Positions 1 to 8,539 of a stretch of DNA of 64,000 nt are shown here, piece by piece. The position numbers were made by a program, and so were the translations under genes. The notes below the pieces were generated by a model. That model ran no database searches. It had not been told where the DNA came from and was given only the letters and a program-made list of their open reading frames with translations. Source of the DNA: an uncultured Collinsella sp. (GTDB lineage: Bacteria; Actinomycetota; Coriobacteriia; Coriobacteriales; Coriobacteriaceae). The DNA lies in the NCBI GenBank assembly GCA_905208635.1, contig CAJLPX010000009.1, forward strand, positions 15,248 through 79,247, in the 5' to 3' direction. Position 1 is the stretch's first letter, and every line of letters starts with the position of its first letter.

Positions 1-185
1 TCGACCGGGCCAAGCCGGTTTACGTGATTTGCCAGAGCGGCATTCGCAGCTACATTGCTTGCCGCATTTTGGCGCAGCATGGCTTTGAGTGCTTTAACTT
101 CTCGGGCGGCTATCGCTTCTTTGCAGCCGTGACTGAGGCTCGCCGCGGCAGCGCTAACGTTATGCCGTGCGGGCTCGAAAAGTAG
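1..185 (+). CDS. Rhodanese-domain protein, C-terminal end (partial)
   Basis: Only the last 60 residues are in the window; the reading frame begins at base 3 and stops with TAG at 183-185. The peptide contains CQSGIRS, the rhodanese active-site loop with its catalytic cysteine, followed by YIACRIL and an FSGGY segment. This combination is typical of the C-terminal rhodanese domain of FAD-dependent CoA-disulfide reductase-type oxidoreductases, which reduce low-molecular-weight disulfides or persulfides. The FAD domains, if present, lie upstream of the window, so the full identity is inferred. A stand-alone rhodanese is the alternative. Confidence 0.7.
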   Translation, partial: DRAKPVYVICQSGIRSYIACRILAQHGFECFNFSGGYRFFAAVTEARRGSANVMPCGLEK

Positions 186-195
186 CGCGCATTGG

Positions 196-232
196 AATGT
201 GACAAAGTGACAGCCTCTTTGTCGCATCGGGG
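196..232. repeat. Degenerate copy of the TGTGACAAAGGGAC palindrome (family A)
   Basis: The segment begins AATGTGACAAAGTGAC and ends CTCTTTGTCGCATC, an imperfect inverted repeat matching the perfect copies at 9890-9922 and 45200-45232. It lies 11 bases after the stop of the rhodanese gene and could contribute a hairpin between the two genes. Confidence 0.6.
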
Positions 233-406
233 ATGTTATATGCGGGATGGTGCGCCATGCGGCGTGCTGTCCCGTTCGTTTTTTGGCGCGGTTCGTTACA
301 TTCCTCACTGGTATCGGCCAAAAATGAGGATAGAGTAGGACAAGCGCGCCGAACGTGAACGGCGGGGGAGCGGGCGAGCGCGCCCGCGCGAGAGAGGTTG
401 CCGTCC

Positions 407-3400
407 ATGCTGGATCTCAGAGATATTTGCAAAAGGTACGTTACGCAGTCGTTTACGCAGGTAGCGCTCGACAGCGTAAGCCTGTCTTTTCGCGATAACG
501 AGTTCGTAGCCGTTCTGGGTCCCTCGGGTTCGGGTAAAACTACGATGCTCAACGTCATCGGTGGACTCGACCATTTCGATTCCGGCGACCTGCTGATTGA
601 TGGCATCTCGACCAAGGACTTCAGCGACCGCGATTGGGATGCCTACAGAAACAATCGCATTGGCTTTGTGTTTCAGAGCTACAACCTCATTCCGCATCAG
701 ACCATTTTGGAAAACGTGGAATTGGCGCTTACACTCACGGGCGTGGGACATGCCGAGCGCCGCCAGCGTGCGCGTAAGGCGCTCGAGGCGGTTGGTCTGG
801 GCGAGCACGTTGACAAACGCCCGAACCAGCTTTCGGGCGGGCAGATGCAGCGCGTGGCCATTGCCCGCGCCCTGATCAATGACCCCGAGATTGTGCTGGC
901 TGACGAGCCGACCGGCGCCTTGGATTCAACGACGTCCGTCCAGGTCATGGATTTGCTCAAGGACGTTGCGCGCGACCGTCTGGTCATCATGGTCACGCAC
1001 AATCCCGAGCTGGCGTACAAGTACGCCACGCGCATTGTCAACCTGGCGGACGGCAAGGTCACCGACGATTCAGATCCCTTTGATGCTGCCGAGGCCGCGC
1101 GTCGCGAGGCCAAGCCCACGCGCAAAACCTCGATGAGCTTTGTGACGGCGCTTGGGCTTTCTGCCCGAAATCTCATGACCAAGAAGGGCCGCACGGCCAT
1201 GACGGCCTTTGCAGGTTCGATTGGCATTATCGGCATTGCGGCGATCCTGGCGCTCTCCAACGGCGTAAACGACTACATCAAAAAGGTCGAGGAGGACACG
1301 CTCTCGAGCTACCCGCTGACGATTTCCAAACAAGATTATGACCTGTCGTCCATGATGGGCGGGCATGGGGCTACGGATGATGAGGTGTCCGAGGGCGAGG
1401 ATTCATCCGACGCCACCGGTGGCAAAGATAAGGGAACCGATAAGATCCCTGTGGTCACGGCCGTAAAAGACATGTTCGCAAGCGTTAAGTCCAACGACAT
1501 GACGAGCTTTAAGGCATGGCTCGATGCCGGTGGCGACGGCATCGATAAAGAGGTCAACGCCATTCAGTACGGCTACGGTGTATCGCCGGTTGTCTATCGT
1601 GCCGGCAAGGGCGATGAGAAGCCTGTCCGGCTGGTGCCCAACGCCATGACCGAGGCCATGAGCGGCGGCGCAAGTTCGGCGGCAACGGTGAGCATGGATT
1701 CCATGGGGACCTCGGTCTTTAACGAGATGATTGACGACCAGAGCCTGCTCGACAGCCAGTACGATGTCGTTGCCGGCCATTGGCCTACGTCTGCCAACGA
1801 GGCCGTGATGGTGCTTTCGAGCCGCGGCACGGTGGGCGATTACACCCTCTATAGCATCGGTGCGCTGGATATCGATGAGCTTAACGACCTGGTTAACAGT
1901 GCCATGACGGCCGACGGCAAGGTCGAGACGCCCAAGGCCGGCACCGACTTTACCTACGACGATGCGCTGTCCACGACGTTTAAGGTGCTGTCGCCGTCCG
2001 ATGCCTATCGCAAAAACGAAGAGACCGGCATGTGGACTGACATGTCTGGCGATGCCGACTTTATGGCGGCCAAGGTTGCCGACGGTATTGACGTGCGCAT
2101 TGTGGGCGTGGTGCGACCCAACGAGGCGGCAAACGCGAGCGCATTGTCCCCGGGCATTGCCTATACGCATGCGCTGACTCGCCAGCTTATGGAGCGTGCT
2201 GCCGATTCGCAAATCGTGCAGGAGCAGCTTGCCCACCCCGAGACGGATGTCTTTACGGGCAAGTCTTTCGATGAACTGCAAGGCGAGGCCAAACAGAGCG
2301 TGGAACTGGGCAGCATGTTCAGTGTGGACGAAGCGGCGCTGAAGAGTGCGTTCTCTCTCGATTCGTCGGCGCTCTCGGGTGCGGCCGGCGGTATAGACCT
2401 TTCTGGTATCGACTTGTCCGGGCTGGACCTTGACCTTTCGGGCGTTGGGAAGGGCATTGACTTCAGCGACATCATGGCCAAAGCGCCGGCCCCAGATTTC
2501 TCGGGCATCTTTGACGGTCTGGAACTCACGCCCGAGCAGATGCAGCAGGTAGGAACGCTTGCCAACCAGCTGTTTGAGGGCTTTCTGCAGTCTGATCAGT
2601 TTAAGGCGCTGTCGCCCGAAGATCTTAAGGACGCGTCAAAGCTTGCTGCCGCATTCTCGGCGTATCTTGAGAATGATGCCGCAGCCCAGCAATGCCTGGC
2701 TCAGCTCAAGGCGTTGGGCGGCGATGCCTTGGCCGAGCGCCTGCAGCGGGCGATGGGCGACTATGTGCAAAAGCAGCTGGCTCCGTATTTGCAGCAGGCT
2801 ATGGACCAGGTGACAAAGACGATCAGCGAGCAGATTGCCACGACGGTATCAGCTCAGCTCAAGGCGAGCGCGGCAGGGCTTATGGACCAGATGGCGACGC
2901 AGATGTCTTCGAGTTTTGCCAACCTGGCGAGCGCCATGCGCGTGGATGCGGGCGCCTTTGCTCGTGCCATCCACTTCAACATGGACGCCGAGGACCTGAG
3001 CTCGCTCATGATGAGCTATGCCAAGGCGTCGAAGCTCACCTACGACAACAATCTGACCACGTTGGGCTATGCGGACGAGGCGGACCCCATTTCGGTCAAG
3101 ATTTTCCCGCGCGACTTTGAGGCCAAGGAGCGCGTGCTCGATTACATCGATGCGTACAACAAGCAGGTCAAAGCCGCTGGTCACGATGAGCAGGCAATCT
3201 CGTATACCGACTACATGGGCATCATCATGGGCTCGGTGACCGACATCGTGAACACCATCAGCTTGGTGCTCATCTCATTCGTGAGTATCAGTTTGGTGGT
3301 GAGCTCCATCATGATCGGCATCATCACCTACATCAGCGTGCTGGAGCGCAAAAAGGAGATTGGCATCCTGCGCGCGATCGGCGCGTCAAAGCGCAACGTG

Positions 3401-3658
3401 GCAAACGTATTTAATGCCGAGACCTTTATCGAAGGCCTCATTGCCGGCGTCTTTGCCATTGTCGTCGTGGTGGCCGTGAGCTTTCCGGTTAATGCCTGGG
3501 CGCTTGCGGCCAAGCAGGTGCCCAACCTGATGAGCCTGCCCGTTCAAGACGCGCTGATGCTCATTGTAATTTCGGTGCTGCTGACGGTCGTTGCCGGCCT
3601 GCTGCCGGCTCGCAGCGCATCCAAGAAAGACCCTGTGGAAGCCCTACGCTCCGAATAA
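407..3658 (+). CDS. MacB-like ABC transporter, fused ATPase and FtsX permease
   Basis: This 1083-residue inner-membrane protein joins an ATP-binding domain to an FtsX/MacB-type permease. Visible ATPase motifs are Walker A GPSGSGKT (residues 38-45), signature LSGGQMQR and Walker B/D-loop LADEPTGALDS. One membrane segment follows at about residue 260-285 and three more lie in the last 150 residues, ending in a typical FtsX tail (ERKKEIGILRAIGASKRNV). Between them is a very long extracytoplasmic region of about 600 residues, rich in Gln, Ala and Ser and containing an SGIDLSGLDLDLSG stretch. Members of this family export peptides or work in cell-envelope stress; the substrate here is unknown. The ATG at 407 is preferred over TTG at 398 because GAGAGAGG lies nine bases before it. 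Confidence 0.88.
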   Translation: MLDLRDICKRYVTQSFTQVALDSVSLSFRDNEFVAVLGPSGSGKTTMLNVIGGLDHFDSGDLLIDGISTKDFSDRDWDAYRNNRIGFVFQSYNLIPHQTILENVELALTLTGVGHAERRQRARKALEAVGLGEHVDKRPNQLSGGQMQRVAIARALINDPEIVLADEPTGALDSTTSVQVMDLLKDVARDRLVIMVTHNPELAYKYATRIVNLADGKVTDDSDPFDAAEAARREAKPTRKTSMSFVTALGLSARNLMTKKGRTAMTAFAGSIGIIGIAAILALSNGVNDYIKKVEEDTLSSYPLTISKQDYDLSSMMGGHGATDDEVSEGEDSSDATGGKDKGTDKIPVVTAVKDMFASVKSNDMTSFKAWLDAGGDGIDKEVNAIQYGYGVSPVVYRAGKGDEKPVRLVPNAMTEAMSGGASSAATVSMDSMGTSVFNEMIDDQSLLDSQYDVVAGHWPTSANEAVMVLSSRGTVGDYTLYSIGALDIDELNDLVNSAMTADGKVETPKAGTDFTYDDALSTTFKVLSPSDAYRKNEETGMWTDMSGDADFMAAKVADGIDVRIVGVVRPNEAANASALSPGIAYTHALTRQLMERAADSQIVQEQLAHPETDVFTGKSFDELQGEAKQSVELGSMFSVDEAALKSAFSLDSSALSGAAGGIDLSGIDLSGLDLDLSGVGKGIDFSDIMAKAPAPDFSGIFDGLELTPEQMQQVGTLANQLFEGFLQSDQFKALSPEDLKDASKLAAAFSAYLENDAAAQQCLAQLKALGGDALAERLQRAMGDYVQKQLAPYLQQAMDQVTKTISEQIATTVSAQLKASAAGLMDQMATQMSSSFANLASAMRVDAGAFARAIHFNMDAEDLSSLMMSYAKASKLTYDNNLTTLGYADEADPISVKIFPRDFEAKERVLDYIDAYNKQVKAAGHDEQAISYTDYMGIIMGSVTDIVNTISLVLISFVSISLVVSSIMIGIITYISVLERKKEIGILRAIGASKRNVANVFNAETFIEGLIAGVFAIVVVVAVSFPVNAWALAAKQVPNLMSLPVQDALMLIVISVLLTVVAGLLPARSASKKDPVEALRSE

Positions 3659-3689
3659 TGTGACAAGGGGGCAGTCCCTTTGTCACATT
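3657..3689. repeat. Family A palindrome overlapping a stop codon
   Basis: AATGTGACAAGGGGGC, one central base, then GTCCCTTTGTCACATT: a 33-base near-perfect palindrome with two mismatches. Its first two bases are part of the TAA stop of the ABC transporter. It may act as a transcription stop, but no T-run follows. Confidence 0.8.
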
Positions 3690-3768
3690 GGGGGCCCAAT
3701 TACCGTTCGGCACGTTAAGGGTCCCCGCTCCCCGCTTAACACTTGACGAAGAATCTCCATCTTTATAT

Positions 3769-3804
3769 ACCTATCGGTAGGCATATAGGTTGCATTGCCG
3801 ATAG
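3769..3804. promoter_or_regulatory. Candidate TetR operator region upstream of the first MFS gene
   Basis: This stretch holds overlapping inverted repeats: ACCTAT at 3769-3774 with ATAGGT at 3785-3790, and CTATCGG at 3771-3777 with CCGATAG at 3798-3804. It also contains CGGTAGG, the half-site of the perfect palindrome upstream of the deiminase gene. The shared half-site suggests the same TetR protein controls both ends of the locus. This is inference from sequence similarity. Confidence 0.45.
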
Positions 3805-3817
3805 AAACGGAGTAACC

Positions 3818-5098
3818 ATGACTCTCATCGCACCAGCCGAAAAGGACCGCCCCCGTGAGAGCGGCGCATTTGCTTGGATTGTCGTTATTGCGCTCGGTTT
3901 AATGTCTGCGGGAACAACCGGCACCTACAGCATCATTGCCGGCTCATTCATCGCTCCTGTATGTGAAGACCTGGGCTTTGACTACACTTCTTTCTCTTTC
4001 TATTTCACCGCGATTCTTCTTGGCCTTGCGCTTGGGCTTCCGCTTTTGAGTCGTTTCATTCCAAAAGTAATCGGCAAACCATGGCATATTTGCGTTGAAC
4101 TCGTCCTTATTGCCGCCGGCGCCGCAATGGCGTTCTACACCGAGGTCTGGATGTTCATCGTCTCCGCCGCAGTGATCGGCATCTGCTTTTCGTTCACAAC
4201 GGGTGTCTGCATGTCCGATGTCATTGACCAATGGTTCAGTAAATCGTCTGGTCTTGCCATCGGCCTTGCGTGGGGCGTTAATTCTCTCTGCACGCTGCTA
4301 TTGAGTCCTGTCATTACACTGGTCATCGAGCAGCAAGGCTGGCGTACGGGTTACATCGTACTTGCGGCCGTTTCTGCAGCCATGATATTGCCCACAAGCG
4401 CATTTATCATTCGCCTTAAGCCTTCTGATCGCAATATGCTTCCGTACGGAGAGACTACCTCCGAAACCCATGAGAGCTATAGCGCCGATGAAAAGGAAGA
4501 TGTCTCTTCGGGCATGGCGCTCCGCGATGCCGCGAAAACGCCATCTTTTATTCTCTGTGCCCTTCTGCTCTGCGTGGCGCAACTCACCTGCTGCATGAAC
4601 CAGCTGTTCCCGACCTATGCAAGCGAGGTCGGCTTCAATCCCATCGTGGGAAGCCTAATGGTTTCGGCGGCCTCGCTCTCCGATATTTTCCTAAATCCCT
4701 TCGTAGGCAAAACATGCGACAAGCTCGGTGCTATTAAAGCAACGGTCGCATGGACGGGAGTCAGCATTCTTTCATTCCTACTTCTCATCTTTGGCGGAAG
4801 CAACGAGACCGTTTCCATCATCGCGGCCGGCGTAAACGACGTCATGTTCGCCATCGTTGGAACTGCAATGCCGATGATTCTCCTCTCGCTCTTCGGATCA
4901 CGCGATTTTGGAAGGATCTATTCGATTATTTGCTCAGCGGGCTATGTTGTCGGAGCTTTCGGAATGCCAGTCATGATGAAGGTTTACGGTATGGCAGGGT
5001 CTTTCCAAGGAGTATTCGTCTTCTGTATCATCTGCAACCTTCTGATTGCGACATTTGCTTTAGTTTCCGGTCTCCTCAATAAGACTACCGCGAAATAA
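3818..5098 (+). CDS. OxlT-like MFS transporter (paralogue 1)
   Basis: A 426-residue, 12-helix major facilitator protein of the oxalate/formate-antiporter-like group. It is closely similar along its whole length to the carrier at 8540-9805, sharing blocks such as ALGLMSAGTTG, FYTEVWMFI, MSDVIDQWF and LTCCMNQLFPTYA. ATG 3818 is chosen because GGAG lies just upstream and because it aligns with the paralogue's start; an in-frame ATG at 3743 would place the operator-like repeats inside the coding region. It sits beyond a terminator from the TetR gene, in the deiminase/carbamoyltransferase locus, so it probably moves a substrate or product of that pathway. The solute cannot be read from the sequence. 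Confidence 0.85.
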   Translation: MTLIAPAEKDRPRESGAFAWIVVIALGLMSAGTTGTYSIIAGSFIAPVCEDLGFDYTSFSFYFTAILLGLALGLPLLSRFIPKVIGKPWHICVELVLIAAGAAMAFYTEVWMFIVSAAVIGICFSFTTGVCMSDVIDQWFSKSSGLAIGLAWGVNSLCTLLLSPVITLVIEQQGWRTGYIVLAAVSAAMILPTSAFIIRLKPSDRNMLPYGETTSETHESYSADEKEDVSSGMALRDAAKTPSFILCALLLCVAQLTCCMNQLFPTYASEVGFNPIVGSLMVSAASLSDIFLNPFVGKTCDKLGAIKATVAWTGVSILSFLLLIFGGSNETVSIIAAGVNDVMFAIVGTAMPMILLSLFGSRDFGRIYSIICSAGYVVGAFGMPVMMKVYGMAGSFQGVFVFCIICNLLIATFALVSGLLNKTTAK

Positions 5099-5151
5099 CC
5101 TGACCAACGAACTGCCCTTCAGCCCTGTCATTTGTCTCCGCAAGTTAAAAC

Positions 5152-5196
5152 GAAATTGGGGCCGATTCCAACATAGCTGGAATCGGCCCCAATTTC
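5152..5196. terminator. Bidirectional terminator between MFS and TetR genes
   Basis: A perfect 19-bp inverted repeat (5152-5170 with 5178-5196) and a seven-base loop, with A-rich and T-rich flanks on both sides. The two flanking genes converge on it. Confidence 0.85.
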
Positions 5197-5300
5197 TATT
5201 CAACAACTTTTGCAATCATCGCGAACACGGGTTTCGAACCATTCCGCGACCCCGCAAGTCGTCGCATCGCGCTTGCCAAGGTGCCTCTGTTATTACGCGC

Positions 5301-5864
5301 CTATTTAAACATGAGTTCGACGATCCCTGCCCAAACAGCCTTTTCATCGATGTCTTCATCTTGGGCAACGGTATTGCTCGCTCCCTCAAGTACGGTGTAA
5401 AGAATCTGCACGTACAGCATGACGTCTGTTTCATCGGAAAACGCGCCAATTTCTAGGCCATGGAGAAGGATGTCTTTAAGCGCGTCCATAGTTCGGTTGA
5501 TCGCCGTTGCCTGACGTTCCTGAACTGCAGGGATTCGATTTGCCTGAATACTGACCTCGGCCAGCACGCGACGGCGCTTTTCATCACTACGATAGCCACC
5601 TATAACCGAATTGCCGAGCTCGATAAGCGCCGCCTTGAATCCGTCCCTATCGACTATTAGCGAGTAGTCGCGCTGATAGTCGATAGTCGGAAACATACTA
5701 TCTAAGAGCGTGGTGAAAATATCCTCTTTAGAGGGAAAGTAGTAGTACACCGATGGCTTGGATATACCGACACGGTCGCAGATTTTTCCAATGGACGCCT
5801 TGTCGTAACCGACTTCTGCCACAAGATCATACATTGCGTCCAATATTTTCCCCTTTGTGCTCAC
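5301..5864 (-). CDS. TetR/AcrR family transcriptional regulator
   Basis: A 187-residue regulator. The N-terminal helix-turn-helix is clear (residues 5-50: IGKICDRVGISKPSVYYYFPSKEDIF), followed by an all-helical ligand-binding domain of the usual length. The start is GTG at 5864 with GGAGAAG six bases upstream. It is divergent from the deiminase gene and convergent with the first MFS gene. A perfect ACCTACCG/CGGTAGGT palindrome in the shared upstream region is its likely operator, so it probably represses the locus and responds to a pathway substrate. The ligand is not known. Confidence 0.9.
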   Translation of the reverse strand: MSTKGKILDAMYDLVAEVGYDKASIGKICDRVGISKPSVYYYFPSKEDIFTTLLDSMFPTIDYQRDYSLIVDRDGFKAALIELGNSVIGGYRSDEKRRRVLAEVSIQANRIPAVQERQATAINRTMDALKDILLHGLEIGAFSDETDVMLYVQILYTVLEGASNTVAQDEDIDEKAVWAGIVELMFK

Positions 5865-6005
5865 GCTTCACTTCTCCATTGCAAATCACTTCCGCATTGC
5901 CAACATTATTAAGAATGGCAACGGAACATCAATTCGTGTCCAAACACGACCACTATAAACGGTGAACGGTAGGTATCGACAGGCGAATGGCAATTATACA
6001 AAAAC

Positions 6006-6023
6006 ACCTACCGAACGGTAGGT
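6006..6023. promoter_or_regulatory. Palindromic operator, probable TetR binding site
   Basis: ACCTACCG (6006-6013), AA, CGGTAGGT (6016-6023): a perfect 8-bp inverted repeat in the TetR-deiminase intergenic region, about 80 bases before the deiminase start. A further half-site, GAACGGTAGGT, lies at 5964-5974, and the half-site recurs at 3775-3781. The form is typical of TetR-family operators. Binding by this TetR protein is inferred. Confidence 0.75.
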
Positions 6024-6103
6024 ATAGTAGTACTATAGCTGGTGTAACCCCGCTATTGTCGCGGCCGGACAGCATTGCGGGAAACCCGACGGAAGGACCA
6101 ACC

Positions 6104-7342
6104 ATGTACGAGAACTATCGTATGCCGGGCGAGTTTGAGAAGCGCTCCAACGTCTATGTGACATGGCTTCCCGATTACATTCGCGCAGAGGGCTTCGATA
6201 ATCGCCAGCCCTGCGTTGACGTAATTAAAGCTTTGCTTGAGTATGGCGATGTTACGGTCAACCTCAACTGTGGCACCCCCGGCTCCTACGAGGAAGCCTG
6301 CTCGCGCCTTAAAGAAGAAGGGGTGGATCTCGACCGTATCCAGATTACGCAGTTCGAAGACTCCAACTTCTACGTTCGCGACAACGGCCCCAGCATCATG
6401 GTCGACGACGAAGGCCATTCCTATATGGTCAACCCCGCTTGGACCTATTATGGCGTGTGGGACAAGAACTCCCCAGAGTGCCAGTCCGCACGCAGGGCAG
6501 CTGTTCACATGGCGGTTGCGCTCGGGTGCTTCGATATCGTCAATTCCGAAATGGTTTCGGAGGGCGGCGACCGCGAGTTTGACGGTCACGGCACCCTGAT
6601 CTCCATCGAGGACACGGAATGCCGCAAGCGCAATCCCGAGTTCTCAAAAGAGGAAGTGGAGGCCGAGTACAAGCGCATCTACAACCTCAACAAGGTTATC
6701 TGGCTGCCGCAGCCTATGCTTGAGGACGACGACTATCGACTGGGCATCCTCGACGAGAAGGAAGATGGAACTCCTGTCTTCGGCATGAGCTTCGCCGCCC
6801 ACATCGATGAGATGTGCCGCTTTATCACCCCGAACAAGATTCTTCTTGCCGAGGTATCCGATGAGGAGGCCGCCTCGAGCAAGGCGGGCGCGGAATCGCG
6901 TCGTCGCATCGACGCCGCCTACGAGATTCTACGCGCCGAGACGGACTGGGAGGGCAAGCCCTTCGAAATCGTCCGCATGCCCACTGCCGAGCCGATCGAG
7001 GTTGTCATCGCCCCCGGCGACGAGGACTACGAGCTGTATAAGGGCTTCATCGACGAAATGGGCGGCAAGTTCATGGATGGCACCCCTTGGCCCGAAGGCC
7101 CCGTTCACTTTTATGCCGCAGCAAGCTACTGCAACTTCCTCATCTGCAACGGCGTCGTTCTTGGCCAGCGTTATTACCACGAAGGCATGAGCGAAGTCGT
7201 GAAGGAGAAGGACGAGCAGGCCAAGGCGGTTCTTGAGAGCTGCTTCCCCGATCGCAAGGTCATCATGATCGACTCTCTCGCGCTTAACCTGTCCGGCGGC
7301 GGCGTGCACTGCTGGACCAAGGACGTGGCCGCCAGCTGCTAG
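6104..7342 (+). CDS. Agmatine deiminase / peptidylarginine-deiminase family enzyme
   Basis: A 412-residue guanidino-group hydrolase of the PAD-porph family. Agmatine deiminases of this family convert agmatine to N-carbamoylputrescine and ammonia. Visible catalytic motifs are RDNGP (92-96), EGGDREFDGHGT (153-164), HIDEMCRF (from 233), and the nucleophilic cysteine in GGGVHCWTKD (Cys403). It is somewhat longer than the usual 370 residues, mainly because of an acidic insert around 165-225. ATG 6104 has GGAAGGA upstream; an earlier in-frame ATG at 5987 would put the operator within the gene. The carbamoyltransferase that follows fits a deiminase-transcarbamylase route, but arginine or another guanidino compound is possible as substrate. 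Confidence 0.82.
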   Translation: MYENYRMPGEFEKRSNVYVTWLPDYIRAEGFDNRQPCVDVIKALLEYGDVTVNLNCGTPGSYEEACSRLKEEGVDLDRIQITQFEDSNFYVRDNGPSIMVDDEGHSYMVNPAWTYYGVWDKNSPECQSARRAAVHMAVALGCFDIVNSEMVSEGGDREFDGHGTLISIEDTECRKRNPEFSKEEVEAEYKRIYNLNKVIWLPQPMLEDDDYRLGILDEKEDGTPVFGMSFAAHIDEMCRFITPNKILLAEVSDEEAASSKAGAESRRRIDAAYEILRAETDWEGKPFEIVRMPTAEPIEVVIAPGDEDYELYKGFIDEMGGKFMDGTPWPEGPVHFYAAASYCNFLICNGVVLGQRYYHEGMSEVVKEKDEQAKAVLESCFPDRKVIMIDSLALNLSGGGVHCWTKDVAASC

Positions 7343-7389
7343 CAAGTTCTTAAACTTGCGCTGCCTGATCCAAGCGCCACATTTACAGT

Positions 7390-7419
7390 CCCCGAGGGAT
7401 ATCCGTGTTTCCCTCGGGG
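7390..7419. terminator. Intra-operon hairpin
   Basis: CCCCGAGGGA (7390-7399) pairs perfectly with TCCCTCGGGG (7410-7419). No T-run follows, so it may reduce read-through or protect the upstream mRNA end rather than stop transcription fully. It lies between the deiminase and carbamoyltransferase genes. Confidence 0.6.
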
Positions 7420-7463
7420 GCGCATTCGACACTTACCCATCAAACAATTGAAAGGAAATAGGC

Positions 7464-8528
7464 ATGAACAACAGCCTTCGCGGTCGCGACTACCTCAACA
7501 TCCACGATCTTTCCTCTGAGGATTTCCGTTACCTCATCGATCTTGCCTGGAACCTCAAGGCCCAGAAAAAGTCCGGTGTCGACCAGCGCTACTTCCCCGG
7601 CAAGAACGTTCTCGCCAACTTTGAGTGGGGCTCGACCCGCACTCGTTGCGCCTTTGAGACCTCTTGCAACGACCTGGGCATGGGCTTCACCTATCTGACC
7701 AACTCCCACATGGGCGATTGCGAGACCATCGAGGATGCCATGCGCGTCTTCAACGGCATGTATGATCTCATTGTCTATCGTGCACAAAAGGACGAGCAGT
7801 TCCTCTATGATGTCGCCGACTTGGTCGATATTCCAGTCATCAATGCCCTCACCCTCGGCGATCACCCGACCCAGATGCTCGCTGACGCTCTCACGATGGA
7901 GGAGCAGTGGGGTGGTCTGCGCACGAGCCGTGGCAAGAAGATGGCCTTCGTTGGCAACTGCGCCGGCGCCCCCGTGTGGTATGGCCGTCTGTGCGCGATG
8001 CTCGACATGGACTTCCTCGCCATCGGCCCCGACGACCTCCGTCACCAGATGTGCAAGGAAATGATCGAGGAGGTTGAGGCCTGCTACGCCAAGTACGCGC
8101 CTAACAGGACCTTCACCATCACCTCTGACCTTGATGCTCTGGACGGTGTCGACGTAATCGTTACCGAGGAGTGGCGCTACATCAACCCCGAGTGCGGCGA
8201 CGAGGTTCTGGACCCCGACGACTACAACTCTTGGCTTGGCGACGCCGAGTCCCTGTACCCCTATCGCGTCACCAGTGAGCTGTGCAAGCGCACCAACAAC
8301 CCCGACATCTTCTGCATGCACGAGCTCCCCTCTGTTCACAACGCAAATCACCGCGTTGGCAAGATGTTGCTCGACCAGTGCAAGAACGACCTGCATCGTG
8401 AAATCATCACCGAGGGCTTTGAGATTGCGGACGAGTGCTTTGAGGCCAACGCGTCGGTCATCTTCCGTGAGGCAGAGAACCGTCAGCACACCATTAAGGC
8501 CGTTATGTGCGCCCTTCTGGGTCTCTAG
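7464..8528 (+). CDS. Atypical ornithine-carbamoyltransferase-family enzyme
   Basis: A 354-residue carbamoyltransferase. The carbamoyl-phosphate residues are intact: STRTR (57-61), Arg106, DHPTQ (133-137) and Arg340 in ENRQHT. The second-substrate side differs from true ornithine transcarbamylases: the SMG loop is absent and replaced by a longer segment (about 238-262), the TDVW motif reads TEEW, and HCLP reads HELP with Glu287 in place of cysteine. The amine acceptor is therefore probably not ornithine. With the deiminase upstream, putrescine (phosphorolysis of carbamoylputrescine) is a natural guess, but a different ureido compound is possible. No carbamate kinase gene is visible nearby. It is followed 11 bases later by the second MFS gene. 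Confidence 0.83.
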   Translation: MNNSLRGRDYLNIHDLSSEDFRYLIDLAWNLKAQKKSGVDQRYFPGKNVLANFEWGSTRTRCAFETSCNDLGMGFTYLTNSHMGDCETIEDAMRVFNGMYDLIVYRAQKDEQFLYDVADLVDIPVINALTLGDHPTQMLADALTMEEQWGGLRTSRGKKMAFVGNCAGAPVWYGRLCAMLDMDFLAIGPDDLRHQMCKEMIEEVEACYAKYAPNRTFTITSDLDALDGVDVIVTEEWRYINPECGDEVLDPDDYNSWLGDAESLYPYRVTSELCKRTNNPDIFCMHELPSVHNANHRVGKMLLDQCKNDLHREIITEGFEIADECFEANASVIFREAENRQHTIKAVMCALLGL

Positions 8529-8539
8529 GAGCTGTATCA

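Noticed and set aside
1403..2281. Long minus-strand open frame inside the ABC transporter gene
   Set aside because: It is a shadow of a real high-GC gene: no ribosome-binding site, His/Arg-rich composition and no recognisable family.
5211..5280. Sequence resembling a tRNA T-loop (GGTTCGAAACC on the minus strand) near the end of the TetR gene
   Set aside because: The flanking stem bases do not pair as a T-arm, and no acceptor, D or anticodon arm can be built around it.
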